Source: Pedobacter rhodius (GTDB taxonomy: Bacteria; Bacteroidota; Bacteroidia; Sphingobacteriales; Sphingobacteriaceae). Taken from it: a stretch of DNA of 64,000 nt. The notes beneath the pieces are model-generated. The model was not told where the DNA came from, did no database searches, and worked only from the letters and a program-made list of their open reading frames with translations. The translations under genes were made by a program, and so were the position numbers. The stretch's first letter is position 1. Each line of letters opens with the position of its first letter. Below, piece after piece: positions 35,304 through 44,909 of the stretch. The stretch is taken from NCBI RefSeq assembly GCF_027213645.1, contig NZ_JAPWGL010000001.1, forward strand, positions 992,001 through 1,056,000. Direction: 5' to 3'.

Positions 35304-35486
35304 ATGGAAAACAAATCAACAAAAAAACAAGAAGCGCATGAAGAGAAGATAGGTGTTATCCCTGTTTCCCAAATTGAAGGAAGTGATGCAGATGCTGATA
35401 ATTCTGGTACAGCTTCCATCGGAAATCAGCAAGCAGAAACCGCCAAGTCTGATGCCGATACGGACGAGCAAACTGCTAAAAAATAA
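35304..35486 (+). CDS. short acidic, probably disordered protein
   Basis: A 60-residue hydrophilic protein beginning MENKSTKKQEAHEEKIGVIP, rich in Asp, Glu, Ala, Lys and Gln, without a hydrophobic core or signal peptide. The 62-residue protein at 38105 has a similar size, composition and MEN start, so they may be distant relatives. Proteins like this are often stress-induced in Bacteroidota; that is general knowledge rather than evidence here. A hairpin at 35554 follows. Confidence 0.55.
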   Translation: MENKSTKKQEAHEEKIGVIPVSQIEGSDADADNSGTASIGNQQAETAKSDADTDEQTAKK

Positions 35487-35553
35487 GCTTAGCGTAGAAA
35501 GCCATTACTTCATGGATAATTGAAATACCTGAGGTTAATGGCAATACAGGTAT

Positions 35554-35582
35554 GCCAGGGCTATAATTATTGTAGCCCTGGC
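35554..35582. terminator. perfect 10-bp hairpin
   Basis: GCCAGGGCTA and TAGCCCTGGC flank a 9-nt loop, with outer ACAGG/CCTGT pairing after a 3-nt bulge. It lies 67 bp after the short acidic gene and also downstream of the opposing gene ending at 35698, so it could serve both. No T-tract. Confidence 0.5.
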
Positions 35583-35697
35583 CTGTGCATTAACTGGTGT
35601 TTCAAATACCCGTTTTTCAAGGCTTTATGGTCCTTTCTGATAATAAAATTACTATTGTAAACGGAATCAGATTATTAGATGAACAGGTTAAATTTAA

Positions 35698-36663
35698 TTA
35701 ATTCAGAGGCTTAAAAACAGCGAGTTGTAACGAAAATTCCTTACTGGGTACCAATGTTGGATTGGAAAGCTCATTCAATTTTGAATTTAATACCCAAACC
35801 TGGCCTGCATCAAGTATTGCTGTTGAAGGTTGTGCAAACCGGTCTTCACCGGTTGTAGCGGCTTTAATTTTTGCAGACTGCCAGTTATCGGAACTTGAAA
35901 TGCGGTAAATTTTATTTACGCTTTTGTTTTGCACTAAAATTAATTCACCCTGATCAAATAACAAACCATCTGCGCCCGGAAAAAGATTATCAATTTTAAC
36001 CGTCGTAATATTTTTGGGATCATTAATATCAATTTTTAATATGGCGCCATTGCTGTTATTTACGGTAATTAAATAACCGGCAGGGTTAAATGCAATTCCG
36101 TTTAGTCCGATATCAACAGATTTAAATAATTCACTTTCTGCAAAAACATTTGCTTGTCCTTTAGCATCAACTTTGTATATCACAGGGGAGTAGCTATCTG
36201 TTAAATAAATATTACCCGCCTGATCGATGGTTAAATCATTTATAAAATGGTTTCCGGGATTAAGTGTTGCAAGGTTTATATCAAATTCGCGTTTTTTTGT
36301 TTTTAGGTTTATGCCGATGAGCCGGCCCATTTTTTTAAAAGTTTCCGGTTTACTGAAGCGGCTGTAATTCGGATTGGGGTCGCTCAGGCAAATCAGCAAG
36401 CGATTGGTTTTTGCGTCTACCTTCATTCCAAAACTGGAAATAAGATCTTCATCTTTATAGAAAACCTCGTAATTGCCGGATTTATCTACCGTACCTATGG
36501 TTCCGGTTTTTACGGAACTGATATAAAATGTTTTAGACGAAGCATTAAAAGCAACACCTTCCGGGTATAACATCGGAACATTAAATGTAATTCTAGGCGT
36601 TTGTGCGCATACACTTGTACACAGGCTGAATAAGAATAAACAGCCAAATATTATTTTTTTCAT
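35698..36663 (-). CDS. SMP-30/gluconolactonase-like secreted beta-propeller protein
   Basis: A 321-residue protein with signal peptide MKKIIFGCLFLFSLCTSVCAQ. The mature part is a six-bladed-propeller type with blades YPEGVAFNASSKTFYISSV, FINDLTIDQAGNIYLTDSY, GLNGIAFNPAGYLITVNN and GADGLLFDQGELILVQ, close to SMP-30/LRE and NHL-like proteins. Members of this fold include lactonases that use a divalent metal, but the ligands cannot be assigned safely by eye. It starts 5 bp downstream of the PQQ-type dehydrogenase gene, so the pair is an operon, perhaps oxidising a sugar and then opening the lactone. That pathway link is inference. Confidence 0.8.
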   Translation of the reverse strand: MKKIIFGCLFLFSLCTSVCAQTPRITFNVPMLYPEGVAFNASSKTFYISSVKTGTIGTVDKSGNYEVFYKDEDLISSFGMKVDAKTNRLLICLSDPNPNYSRFSKPETFKKMGRLIGINLKTKKREFDINLATLNPGNHFINDLTIDQAGNIYLTDSYSPVIYKVDAKGQANVFAESELFKSVDIGLNGIAFNPAGYLITVNNSNGAILKIDINDPKNITTVKIDNLFPGADGLLFDQGELILVQNKSVNKIYRISSSDNWQSAKIKAATTGEDRFAQPSTAILDAGQVWVLNSKLNELSNPTLVPSKEFSLQLAVFKPLN

Positions 36664-36668
36664 TTTCC

Positions 36669-37868
36669 TTATTTTGTTGCGGTTACGGAATAGATTACGC
36701 CACTTTCATCGTCAGAAATGAAAAGTGTACCCATATTTGAAATGGCTAAACCGGCAGGCCTTCCAAATCTGGTTTTACCATCGGCACTCAAAAAGCCGGA
36801 GAAAAAATCTTCAACACCGGTTGGTTTCCCTTTATAAAACTTAATGCGCTGGATTTTATAGCCTTCAGGATTTTTCCTGTTCCACGAGCCATGCCAGCAC
36901 ACCAGAGCATCGTCTTGAAAATCTTTCGGAAATGTTCCGGCCATTGTTAGAAATTTAAAATCTATCGGCGCACTGTGTGCAGGGAATTCCATGACAGATG
37001 GTTCGGTGCTTTTCGCGTAGGCACTTTTGGTTGTTCCAATCGGGTCTTCCCGGGTTTCGTCTACCTGTTGCTTTGCAAATACACGCGGCCAGCCATAATC
37101 TTTATCCGGTAAAATTCTATTCAATTCTTCCGGAGGAAATTCATCGCTTCTCCAGTCTGTACCGTTATCTACACCCCAGATTTCTTTTGTTTGCGGGTTC
37201 CAGTCAAAACCAATCGTATTTCGAAGACCTCTGGCATATATTTTCCTGGTCTTAAAATCCGGCGCAACCTGAAGTAAAGTTGCATGCTCGGCATTAGTTT
37301 CTGCACAGTCGTTACAGCTGCTGCCTACGCTGATGTAAAGCAGTTTGTCAGGGCCAAAAGCGATTACCCGGTTATCATGCTGACTGCCTTCGGGAAGATC
37401 TTTAATCAAAGTTGTCGTATCACTCAGGGAACCATCACTGTTAATTTTTCCTCTTTTTAAATCTGTTGAAGAGCATAGATAAAGATAACCATCGTGTATG
37501 GTAATTCCATGTACACCTAAAAATTGCGACCACACGGTTCGCAGGGTTTCCATTTTACCGTCGCCATCTTTATCTTCCAATAAAAGGACATCTCCAACAT
37601 CACGGCGGGTAATATATAAACCACCGTTGTCATTTACGGCCATCATGCGTGGCTTTCCCAGGCCTGTAGCTACAGCCGAAACTTTAAATCCATCGGGAAC
37701 TTTTAGTTGTGAGATTAACTTTTCATTAAAATCTTCATGTGCCGGATAAAAAGTACTGACACTAACCGTGGTCGGGGTTTTTGCGGGCAGGCCTTTTTGT
37801 GCATTAGCCGTCTGAATTGTCATTAAAAACAATAATAAAATGTATGTATGTAAGGTTATTCTTTTCAT
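36669..37868 (-). CDS. PQQ-dependent sugar dehydrogenase-like protein (sorbosone dehydrogenase type)
   Basis: A 399-residue periplasmic protein with signal peptide ending TANAQ. The propeller motifs LKVPDGFKVSAVATGLGKPR, GLYITRRDVGDVLLLEDKDG, VHGITIHDGYLYLC, LLYISVGSSCNDC, RGLRNTIGFDWNPQTKEIWG and GRPAGLAISNMGTLFISDDE are typical of the soluble glucose/sorbosone dehydrogenase family. Members oxidise aldoses or sorbosone with PQQ, though many homologues have not been tested. The CNDC pair may form a disulfide. First gene of a two-gene operon with the SMP-30-like protein. Whether this organism makes PQQ is not visible here. Confidence 0.85.
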   Translation of the reverse strand: MKRITLHTYILLLFLMTIQTANAQKGLPAKTPTTVSVSTFYPAHEDFNEKLISQLKVPDGFKVSAVATGLGKPRMMAVNDNGGLYITRRDVGDVLLLEDKDGDGKMETLRTVWSQFLGVHGITIHDGYLYLCSSTDLKRGKINSDGSLSDTTTLIKDLPEGSQHDNRVIAFGPDKLLYISVGSSCNDCAETNAEHATLLQVAPDFKTRKIYARGLRNTIGFDWNPQTKEIWGVDNGTDWRSDEFPPEELNRILPDKDYGWPRVFAKQQVDETREDPIGTTKSAYAKSTEPSVMEFPAHSAPIDFKFLTMAGTFPKDFQDDALVCWHGSWNRKNPEGYKIQRIKFYKGKPTGVEDFFSGFLSADGKTRFGRPAGLAISNMGTLFISDDESGVIYSVTATK

Positions 37869-38104
37869 AGGTTTTTTTTAAGGCTAACAAGACGAATGAA
37901 ACAAAAGTTTGATAAAAATTTGAGTTGCGTATAACTACCCTTTTAAAGCGATAAATAATCAACGTGATTTGAGGTTTATACCGATGTTGGATGTATTATG
38001 TCAATAGCTGTATTGTTTTGGTTTTCAAACAAATCCAATGATTAAGCGATTTTCCAAACTAAGTTGTCAAAGATTTTGTTCTGTTGTATATAATCTGATA
38101 ACAT

Positions 38105-38293
38105 ATGGAAAATAACAGCATCGATCCGAAAGATCAGGCAGGACAAAATCGTGAGGATGAAAAACACGATAAATCAATAGATGAACAGAAACACGAAGAC
38201 AATAGCGTGCAGGATGGATTGACGGGTGAAAGTGACGAAGAGGAAGATGTTTCAGGAGATCTTGCCGGAAATGCTGCCGGAAATCCGGAATAA
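38105..38293 (+). CDS. short acidic, probably disordered protein
   Basis: A 62-residue hydrophilic protein (MENNSIDPKDQAGQNREDEK) rich in Asp, Glu, Asn and Gly, ending GNAAGNPE. It has no signal peptide or hydrophobic segment. It lies 87 bp upstream of the SDR gene on the same strand and may be cotranscribed. It resembles the 60-residue protein at 35304 in size and composition. No function can be proposed. Confidence 0.55.
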   Translation: MENNSIDPKDQAGQNREDEKHDKSIDEQKHEDNSVQDGLTGESDEEEDVSGDLAGNAAGNPE

Positions 38294-38380
38294 TTATTTT
38301 AAAGCCTGTTTGGATTCCTGTTCCTCAATAACTTTTGACAAGAACATGTTTACAAACTGGCTTTATTAAATTCTACATTT

Positions 38381-39229
38381 ATGAAGAGGAAGATTCCTGA
38401 AAAGCAAACAACTCAGCCCGGTATTGAGGCCAAAATGAATCCCAGGCCGGAGGTGATCAAAAAAAGTTATCGGGGTGCTGAAAAACTAAAAGGTAAAGTT
38501 GCCCTGATTACGGGTGGCGACAGTGGAATAGGTCGATCTGTAGCGGTTCATTTCGCCAGGGAAGGCGCCGATGTGGCAATTGTATACCTGAACGAAGATG
38601 TAGATGCAAATGAGACCCGGGAAATGATCGAAAAAGAAGGCCGCTCTTGCCTGCTCATTAAAGGTGATGTCAAAAAGCCACTCTTTTGTACAAAAGCAGT
38701 CAATGAAGTATTAAAAAAATTCGGGCAAATCAATATCCTGGTTAATAATGCAGGTATGCAGGTTCCACAGAAAGACCCGGAATATATCGACAATAAGCAG
38801 CTGGAGGATACTTTTAAGACGAACATTTTTGCTTATTTTTATTTCGCACAGGAAGTTTTACAGCATTTAAAAAAGGGTGATTGCATCATTAATACCACTT
38901 CAGTTACTGCCTACCGGTCTTCGCCTAATTTAATTGATTACTCCTCTACCAAAGGTGCGATTACTTCATTCACGAGGTCGCTTGCAACCAATCTTGCTAA
39001 AACTGGTATCAGGGTGAATGCGGTTGCGCCTGGCCCGGTGTGGACACCGCTCATTGTAGCTACATTTGATGAAAAGAAAATTAAATCATTTGGTTCTGAA
39101 ACGGCAATGGAAAGGGCAGGCGAGCCATCAGAAGTTGCGCCGGCCTATGTTTTTCTTGCTGCCGAAGATTCATCTTTTATCACCGGGCAGGTTATTCATG
39201 TAAACGGTGGTGAAGTCGTGAACGGTTAA
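38381..39229 (+). CDS. SDR-family NAD(P)-dependent oxidoreductase (general-stress type)
   Basis: A 282-residue classical short-chain dehydrogenase with an N-terminal extension of about 40 residues (PEKQTTQPGIEAKMNPRPE) seen in the YdaD/YhdF/YghA-like group. Motifs: cofactor site TGGDSGIG (about 45-52), NNAG, catalytic Ser in NTTSVTAY, and Y-x3-K in YSSTKGAI; the C-terminal substrate region ends ITGQVIHVNGGEVVNG. The active site is complete. In Bacillus the relatives belong to the general stress response; the substrate is unknown. A hairpin at 39258 follows. Confidence 0.92.
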   Translation: MKRKIPEKQTTQPGIEAKMNPRPEVIKKSYRGAEKLKGKVALITGGDSGIGRSVAVHFAREGADVAIVYLNEDVDANETREMIEKEGRSCLLIKGDVKKPLFCTKAVNEVLKKFGQINILVNNAGMQVPQKDPEYIDNKQLEDTFKTNIFAYFYFAQEVLQHLKKGDCIINTTSVTAYRSSPNLIDYSSTKGAITSFTRSLATNLAKTGIRVNAVAPGPVWTPLIVATFDEKKIKSFGSETAMERAGEPSEVAPAYVFLAAEDSSFITGQVIHVNGGEVVNG

Positions 39230-39257
39230 TTATATAAAATATACTGTAATTTCATAA

Positions 39258-39298
39258 GAAATGCCTCTGCCTGTTATAAACTCGGATAGAGGCATTTC
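39258..39298. terminator. 11-bp hairpin between convergent genes
   Basis: GAAATGCCTCT and AGAGGCATTTC form a perfect stem with a 19-nt loop, 29 bp after the SDR stop. It lies between converging genes and probably acts as a terminator for the SDR transcript. Only a short T-rich stretch follows. Confidence 0.55.
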
Positions 39299-39385
39299 TG
39301 TTGCTAAGGCTGCTATTTATGTGCTAAATGCGAAGCCGGAGGATTGGCTATAGCCAGCCTGGTTTAACTAAATGTTGTACTTGCT

Positions 39386-39811
39386 TTATTCATTTGTTAA
39401 CCCCAATAAATTTAATGTGCTTTGATCCATTTGTCCATTGAAATATTTGTCTAAAACCGCTTTAAAAACGGGATGAGGGTTGTTGGTAAGGGAAAATAAA
39501 GTCATTGATGAATGCAGCTTAAGATCATCAGGCGTGCCCAGGATTTCGTTTGCAGATTTATCCCGAATATCGAGCAGGGCCTTTGAAATTTCAATAAGAT
39601 GTTTATTCAGAACAGGATGTGCAAGATAGTTACTGGCTTCATCCAAATTTCGGAGAGAATAATTTTTAGAAATTTCACTTTGCCCCAGCCCGGCTAACTG
39701 AGGAAAGATATACCACATCCAGTGGGAAGTTTTAGCACCATTTTTAATTTCTGCCAGTGCTGTCGAAAACATCTGGTTTTGTGCATCAAGAAAATGTTGG
39801 AAATTGTTCAT
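39386..39811 (-). CDS. DUF1810 family protein
   Basis: The start at 39811 (MNNFQHFLDAQNQMFSTALAEI) gives 141 residues, the normal length; an ATG five codons upstream is also possible. Conserved features are KTSHWMWYIFPQLAGLG, NYSLRNLDEASNYLAHPVL and DLKLHSSMTLFSL, characteristic of DUF1810. The biochemical role of the family is not known. It is a stand-alone gene converging with the SDR gene. Confidence 0.9.
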   Translation of the reverse strand: MNNFQHFLDAQNQMFSTALAEIKNGAKTSHWMWYIFPQLAGLGQSEISKNYSLRNLDEASNYLAHPVLNKHLIEISKALLDIRDKSANEILGTPDDLKLHSSMTLFSLTNNPHPVFKAVLDKYFNGQMDQSTLNLLGLTNE

Positions 39812-39859
39812 AGCAGTAAATATCATAATTTTTCATGCCGGCACCTGAATAATGATGCG

Positions 39860-41251
39860 CTAATTTACCTGGTAAACTTTACCCGCTTTTACAATGATTT
39901 TTTCAGCCAGAAAATTCCTGTAATTATCATACGGACTTTTGCTGAATATCAATAAATCTGCTTTTTTACCAGGTGCTATTGTGCCATAACTATCCTCAAT
40001 ACGCATCGCTTGTGCACCATTTAATGTCGCAATTTGCAAAATGTCGCCGATTGAAAAATCAGCCTCATGTAATAGCAGAAGTTCAGATAAAAGGGCTTTT
40101 CCACCATCTTTACAATCTGTGCCGATACGTATTTTTACGCCTTTATCATGGGCATCCTTAAGGTACTGCATCATTACGCCAAATGATTTTGCCAGCAATT
40201 GCTTTTGCCCGGGTGTATAGCTGGAAAGATCGGGGACATCCTGGTCGGATAATGATGTGTTAAAATAAGTTTTTCCCGCCAGCGAACCTAAAAAGTGAAT
40301 TGCCGTACTTAAGGAAACCTCATTTTTAGCCATTTTATCAAACAAATTTTCAAGTTTACCATTCAATTCAGGATGTTCTTTGATGTAACCGTAAAACAGC
40401 AGGATTCTTGCGAGAAATTTATCGACATTATCATCATCTCCGATTCCATATTTTGTTTGAATAAGGCGGAATGTTTCTTTGGTATTCAATATTTCAGGTG
40501 GAATTGACAGCATGTGCTCAATGTTTTTCACACCCAGATCAATTGCATCTGAAATGGACGTCACATTATTATCGATGTGGGCACTTATCGTTAAATGTTG
40601 TTTATTTCCTTCCAAAATAACAGCCTTCATTTCAGGCGCCCTCAATCGCCAGTATATTTTAATGTGTTTTATACCGCTTTCTGCGTAAGAAATAACCTTG
40701 AGCCGTGCATCTTCCGGGTTCTTGACAACGACATGATTCATATAGGTTTTTCGTCCTTCCTCTGCTGAAACCATTGCGCCACCCGAAATATAAATGCCGG
40801 GGTATGCAGGTAAGGTGTTTTGCTGCCAGTTTAAAGAGGTAGCGATCCATCTTTCCGGCTGGCCCATATCGATGATGGTGGTTGTTCCATAACTTAAATA
40901 AGTATCCGAAAGTTTTTTCCGGTCTAAACTAACCGGTAATTTTTCATCGTCGCTTATTTTACCATATACATTTTTCAGATGTGTATGTGTATCAATAAAG
41001 CCGGGAACAATCAGGCGGTTATTTCCATTAATAATACTAACTGCATTGAAAATGAAGGAATTATCAACAACAGCTGCGATGATATCGGTATTGATTAAAA
41101 CTGTTTGATGTTTGTGCAATTTCTTGGTTTTACTGTCGAAAACAGTAACGTTTTTAATTGCGAGATCGTAAGTTTTTGATTGCCCGTAACTAACGGCTGT
41201 ACAAAAAATCAGCACAGTGAAAATTAGGTAAGCAAAATATTTTTTATTCAT
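39860..41251 (-). CDS. secreted metal-dependent amidohydrolase
   Basis: A 463-residue protein with signal peptide MNKKYFAYLIFTVLIFCTAVSYGQ. The amidohydrolase TIM-barrel signature includes HxH in VPGFIDTHTHLKN, further candidate His ligands in TISAHID and NIEHML, and an Asp in IGTDCKDGG. The C-terminal GTIAPGKKADLLIFSKSP is typical of the imidazolonepropionase/prolidase-like subgroup. The substrate could be a dipeptide, hydantoin or other cyclic amide; it cannot be told from sequence. The gene lies 53 bp downstream of the serine hydrolase gene on the same strand, so the two are probably cotranscribed and work outside the cytoplasm. Confidence 0.88.
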   Translation of the reverse strand: MNKKYFAYLIFTVLIFCTAVSYGQSKTYDLAIKNVTVFDSKTKKLHKHQTVLINTDIIAAVVDNSFIFNAVSIINGNNRLIVPGFIDTHTHLKNVYGKISDDEKLPVSLDRKKLSDTYLSYGTTTIIDMGQPERWIATSLNWQQNTLPAYPGIYISGGAMVSAEEGRKTYMNHVVVKNPEDARLKVISYAESGIKHIKIYWRLRAPEMKAVILEGNKQHLTISAHIDNNVTSISDAIDLGVKNIEHMLSIPPEILNTKETFRLIQTKYGIGDDDNVDKFLARILLFYGYIKEHPELNGKLENLFDKMAKNEVSLSTAIHFLGSLAGKTYFNTSLSDQDVPDLSSYTPGQKQLLAKSFGVMMQYLKDAHDKGVKIRIGTDCKDGGKALLSELLLLHEADFSIGDILQIATLNGAQAMRIEDSYGTIAPGKKADLLIFSKSPYDNYRNFLAEKIIVKAGKVYQVN

Positions 41252-41304
41252 GTATAATATTATTTAATTAAGCCTGCAATACCTGCAAAGGATATATTTA
41301 AATG

Positions 41305-43194
41305 CTACAAAGCCCAGATGCGTACGCCAATCCAGCCATTTAAAATAAATATGCCTGTGAGATAACAAAGCATAATAATGGTAAATGTAAGGGTTATTTT
41401 AACGAACTTGTTTTTTAAAATATTCCATTGCTTAATAAGCAAAATGAGTGAAATTATAGTTAAGAAACCAAAACTAAGGGAAGTAAAAAATATAAATAAG
41501 GTTGTTGCATTTATAGATGAAAAAGCAATTTTATTAACCTCGTCGGTTATGCTCAATTTTCTGTAGGCCAGTAGTCCGCTCAAACCGGCCAAGGCAGGTA
41601 GTGCGAGTAAAAAGAATCTCTGGTAATTGATTTTCTTGAAAAGCAATAAAATAAGCGCAACAAAACCTAAAATTAGTGCGATTAGAATTGATAGTAAACC
41701 TGCATAAAAAAGGTATTGTTGAATTACAATTGGCGCCTTCGCTACTTTAGTAAAAAATTCGGATGTGTTATAACCCTGAAGAAAAGGCGTTCCATTTTCA
41801 TCTTTTGAAAAAATAAAAGCAGGAATGATTTCGGACTGAATTCTAAACAGATTTCCGCGCACGTGAACAAGTGTATCGATATGCCCTCTATTATTTTTCA
41901 GTATAATTTTCTGATTTGAAAAACGTACCGTTACGCCGTTAAATATTTTCTGAAGAAAATCCCAACGGTCGTTTTTTGGATTGGCCAGCGCATAATAACC
42001 ATCAAATTCCCTGAACCGGTCGAGATTTTCAACAGATGAATTCAGAAGAACAGGGGGAAGATCGCGTGTGATAAAGGATTCGATGATCTGAGAAATCCGC
42101 CAATTATTCTCTCCTGAGTTGTTGGCTATGGCATAAGCAATACCGTTTTTCCTATTGTAAAATATCCATGAACTGAATCCTTCTCCCAACCCCTCGTGTC
42201 CCCTGAAAGTTATTTTTTTATTATTTGCGAAGACTGCATTGCCCAAAGCATAGCCTGTTTGCAAACCATTTTTAGCCGCTAAAGAACTGTGGATGCTGTC
42301 CATTTCCACAGCGTTTTTTTCAGGGATTATATTTCCTGATTTGCTTTGATAATAATTAAGTAAACTAATGAGATACTTCGAAATGTCATCGGCACAGGAT
42401 ACCAGATTGCCAGCTGCGCCATTGCTTGCCAGGGTATATTCTGGTAAAACCTGATAATCATTTCCATTAAAATGATAGGCAGTTGCCAGATTTTGCATTT
42501 TGGTGTTATCCGTTAAAATGGCACTGTTTTTCATTCCTATTGGTAAAAGGATGTTGTTTTTTAGGTATTCATTTACCTTCATGCCGGAAAACTTTTCTAT
42601 CAGGTAGCCTAAAACTTCATATCCGGGGTTGGCGTACGACATCCTTTCGCCTGGCTTCCACCTGGAGATAAGCGAATTTTTATGGAATTCCAAAACGGTA
42701 ATCCCGTGCATGTTTTGACCGTCTTTAGCCATCATTCTTCCCAGTTGTACATCTTCAAATCCGGCGGTATGTTCGAGCAGGTGCACAACTCTTACCGGAT
42801 TGCTTTTTTCCCACGCATTTTCAAATGGAATTTCCGGTGCAATTTTTTTGATTGGGTCATCCAGTTTAAATTTTCCTTCACTAATGAGCTTTTCAATGGC
42901 AAGTGCAGTAAACATCTTTGTTACGGAAGCAAATCTGAAAACAGTTTGGCTGGTTACCCTACTTTTCTGCGCTAAATTTGAGTAGCCTATTCCACCGGCA
43001 TATATCACACCGGATCTGTTTACAATGGAAATCATAAGTCCCGGCATATGTGACTCGACTATTGCCTTATTAAGGTCAATAAGCATAGAATCGATACGGG
43101 CAGGAGGTAAAGATGGTTCAGGTTGCTGTTGAGCAGAAACATTCATGCCCAGCAATAAAAAAGCAATAAATACTAACGTACAATAATTTTTCAT
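41305..43194 (-). CDS. serine hydrolase (beta-lactamase/PBP4* family) with C-terminal membrane domain
   Basis: A 629-residue protein: signal peptide MKNYCTLVFIAFLLLGMNVSAQ, then a class C beta-lactamase-type domain to about 375 with S-x2-K in FASVTKMF, Y-x-N in SYANPGYEV and an HxG-like triad motif in GHEGLGEGF. A linker domain follows, then four hydrophobic segments from about 485 to 625 (YLFYAGLLSILIALILGFVA and others). The catalytic part should face the periplasm. Family members are esterases, D-amino-acid peptidases or penicillin-recognising enzymes; true beta-lactamase activity is unlikely. It is upstream of the amidohydrolase, and the AraC-type gene on the same strand starts further upstream. 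Confidence 0.87.
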   Translation of the reverse strand: MKNYCTLVFIAFLLLGMNVSAQQQPEPSLPPARIDSMLIDLNKAIVESHMPGLMISIVNRSGVIYAGGIGYSNLAQKSRVTSQTVFRFASVTKMFTALAIEKLISEGKFKLDDPIKKIAPEIPFENAWEKSNPVRVVHLLEHTAGFEDVQLGRMMAKDGQNMHGITVLEFHKNSLISRWKPGERMSYANPGYEVLGYLIEKFSGMKVNEYLKNNILLPIGMKNSAILTDNTKMQNLATAYHFNGNDYQVLPEYTLASNGAAGNLVSCADDISKYLISLLNYYQSKSGNIIPEKNAVEMDSIHSSLAAKNGLQTGYALGNAVFANNKKITFRGHEGLGEGFSSWIFYNRKNGIAYAIANNSGENNWRISQIIESFITRDLPPVLLNSSVENLDRFREFDGYYALANPKNDRWDFLQKIFNGVTVRFSNQKIILKNNRGHIDTLVHVRGNLFRIQSEIIPAFIFSKDENGTPFLQGYNTSEFFTKVAKAPIVIQQYLFYAGLLSILIALILGFVALILLLFKKINYQRFFLLALPALAGLSGLLAYRKLSITDEVNKIAFSSINATTLFIFFTSLSFGFLTIISLILLIKQWNILKNKFVKITLTFTIIMLCYLTGIFILNGWIGVRIWAL

Positions 43195-43281
43195 GTGATT
43201 AATTTTGAGGCAATCTCAAGAATTAATCCCTTGTCGGAGTTCTGTCTTATCCATCCGAACATCTTTTTAAAGTCGTATGGC

Positions 43282-44412
43282 TTAGCTACTTATAATTTGT
43301 CTTTTATATTCGGAAGGTGTTTGACCGGTAAGTTTCTTGAAAGCCGTGTTAAAAACCGTTTTGGAATTGAAGCCACAGGCATATGCGATACCAACCATAT
43401 TCAAATGCTTATGCGCCTCTGAAACAAGTAAAATCTTTGCTTTATTAAGCCGGTAGGCATTTACGAACTGATAGAAGTTTTGATTAAAGCCCCGGTTTAT
43501 TACATAAGATAGATCATGCACAGGATAACCCAGTGCGAGAGACAATGAAGGCAAACTAAGTGTTGCATCGAGGTAAATTTCGCTGGAAATCATAAAATCT
43601 TCGATTTCTTTTTTCTTCACCTGAATTTCTTCGTCGTTAACTCTGATTTGTAAAACCGGGCGTTCTTCTGCTTCAAAAATATCGATGATGTCTTTCAGAA
43701 CGGGCTCGCTGTAAGCAAAAACTTCTTTTTGTTTCAGCGAATAATAGGCGATAAAAAAACTTGCCAGCAAATAAGCCGGGGCAGTGATTTTATCTGCGAT
43801 TTCCAAATGGAAATAAACTGTATTTAACCATAATAGGTACATGGCCATTAGAAAGAACAGCAGGTAATACAGCCATTGCAGGTGAATGGGCTGAAGGTTA
43901 GATGTTAAAAGACGAATATTTTTCTGATGTTTTCTAACGCGCAGGTAGGCCAGCAGCCAGTAAATCAGGAATTGTAATTTGATGGCGAACGTTAATAAAA
44001 CAATTCTGTAAAAATCTATAGATTTTAATGGTTCTGGATGTTCCTGCATCAAACGTTTTGTTGAAACATCATTAAAAAAATAGGGGAGCTGGTATAGTAA
44101 AAAAATAAGGCAGGGCAAAAAGTGGAACAGACTGATGCTTTTGAAGTGATGTTCCGGACTTGTAAAATAAACCACACTAAGATAAAGTGCCGGTGCCATG
44201 GCAAACATAAATAGTTCACTTAGGCCTTTAAGATGAGGAAAAATTAAATAGGTGCCGGATTTAAAAAATACGACATCAATAAGAGCGCTAAAAATGCAAA
44301 AAATGAATAAGGAAAGCCATCTGTTTGCAATGGTATTTATTTTCAGCGGATTGCTGATTAACAGCACGGATAGTAATAACAGCGCACCGCAAGTGAGGTT
44401 TTCAATAATCAT
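43282..44412 (-). CDS. membrane-bound AraC-family transcriptional regulator
   Basis: A 376-residue protein. Residues 1-225 have about seven membrane segments (CGALLLLSVLLISN, LSLFIFCIFSALIDVVFF, YYLLFFLMAMYLLWLNTVYF). The C-terminal 110 residues form an AraC/HTH_18 domain with both helix-turn-helix units (LSLPSLSLALGYPVHDLSYV; HLNMVGIAYACGFNSKTVFN, then FKKLTGQTPSEYKRQI). This architecture is common in Bacteroidota and suggests sensing within or across the membrane. It lies 87 bp upstream of the serine hydrolase on the same strand, so it could regulate or be cotranscribed with the hydrolase pair. Confidence 0.88.
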   Translation of the reverse strand: MIIENLTCGALLLLSVLLISNPLKINTIANRWLSLFIFCIFSALIDVVFFKSGTYLIFPHLKGLSELFMFAMAPALYLSVVYFTSPEHHFKSISLFHFLPCLIFLLYQLPYFFNDVSTKRLMQEHPEPLKSIDFYRIVLLTFAIKLQFLIYWLLAYLRVRKHQKNIRLLTSNLQPIHLQWLYYLLFFLMAMYLLWLNTVYFHLEIADKITAPAYLLASFFIAYYSLKQKEVFAYSEPVLKDIIDIFEAEERPVLQIRVNDEEIQVKKKEIEDFMISSEIYLDATLSLPSLSLALGYPVHDLSYVINRGFNQNFYQFVNAYRLNKAKILLVSEAHKHLNMVGIAYACGFNSKTVFNTAFKKLTGQTPSEYKRQIISS

Positions 44413-44909
44413 TTGTTTTTACATTAAACAATGATAATAATTATCTGGGCCTAATGTAATCATTTGTATTTTCTGAAGCGCCGGCTATCTTAATTTAATT
44501 TTCTTTAAACTAAATCATTTAAAATATTAAGCCTTCAACCGCTGGAGGCTTAAGAGGCTAATTATGGTTGCCCGCTACCTCATTTTTTTTTAGTTTTCAG
44601 AATCTCCAAAAAAGAAGCAATTGTTTATAATTTGATTAATGAAAATAATTTGATTAATGAAAATAATTTGAATTATTGCAGGTTAGCATTTTCGCTTAAA
44701 TAATTACGTTGGATTGCTCTGTTTCCGGTCTGTAAGACGCAAACCGGGGCGGACCCAAAAGAAACGGGCGCAATCTGCGCTGGTTTTTTAAGGTAATTAA
44801 AAATATCTCTGCTTGTAGTGCTATAGTTGATGAACAATACCTCATTTATCCTGTTGTAAAATAAACTGGTTTTGATGCCTATCGGCCAATTGGATAAGTT
44901 AATTAATTT
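44413..44909. other. gene-free divergent intergenic region
   Basis: No credible gene is present. It contains a hairpin TAAGCCT / AGGCTTA at 44528-44552, an 18-bp tandem repeat (TAATTTGATTAATGAAAA, about 2.4 copies) at 44628-44674 and one CCGG palindrome at 44724-44746. Promoters for the AraC-type gene and the DUF72 gene must lie here but no consensus boxes stand out. Confidence 0.6.

Noticed and set aside
41305..43194. Antibiotic-resistance beta-lactamase
   Set aside because: The domain has the SxxK and YxN motifs but sits in a long protein with C-terminal membrane segments and an amidohydrolase neighbour. This suits PBP4*-type hydrolases, not a resistance enzyme.
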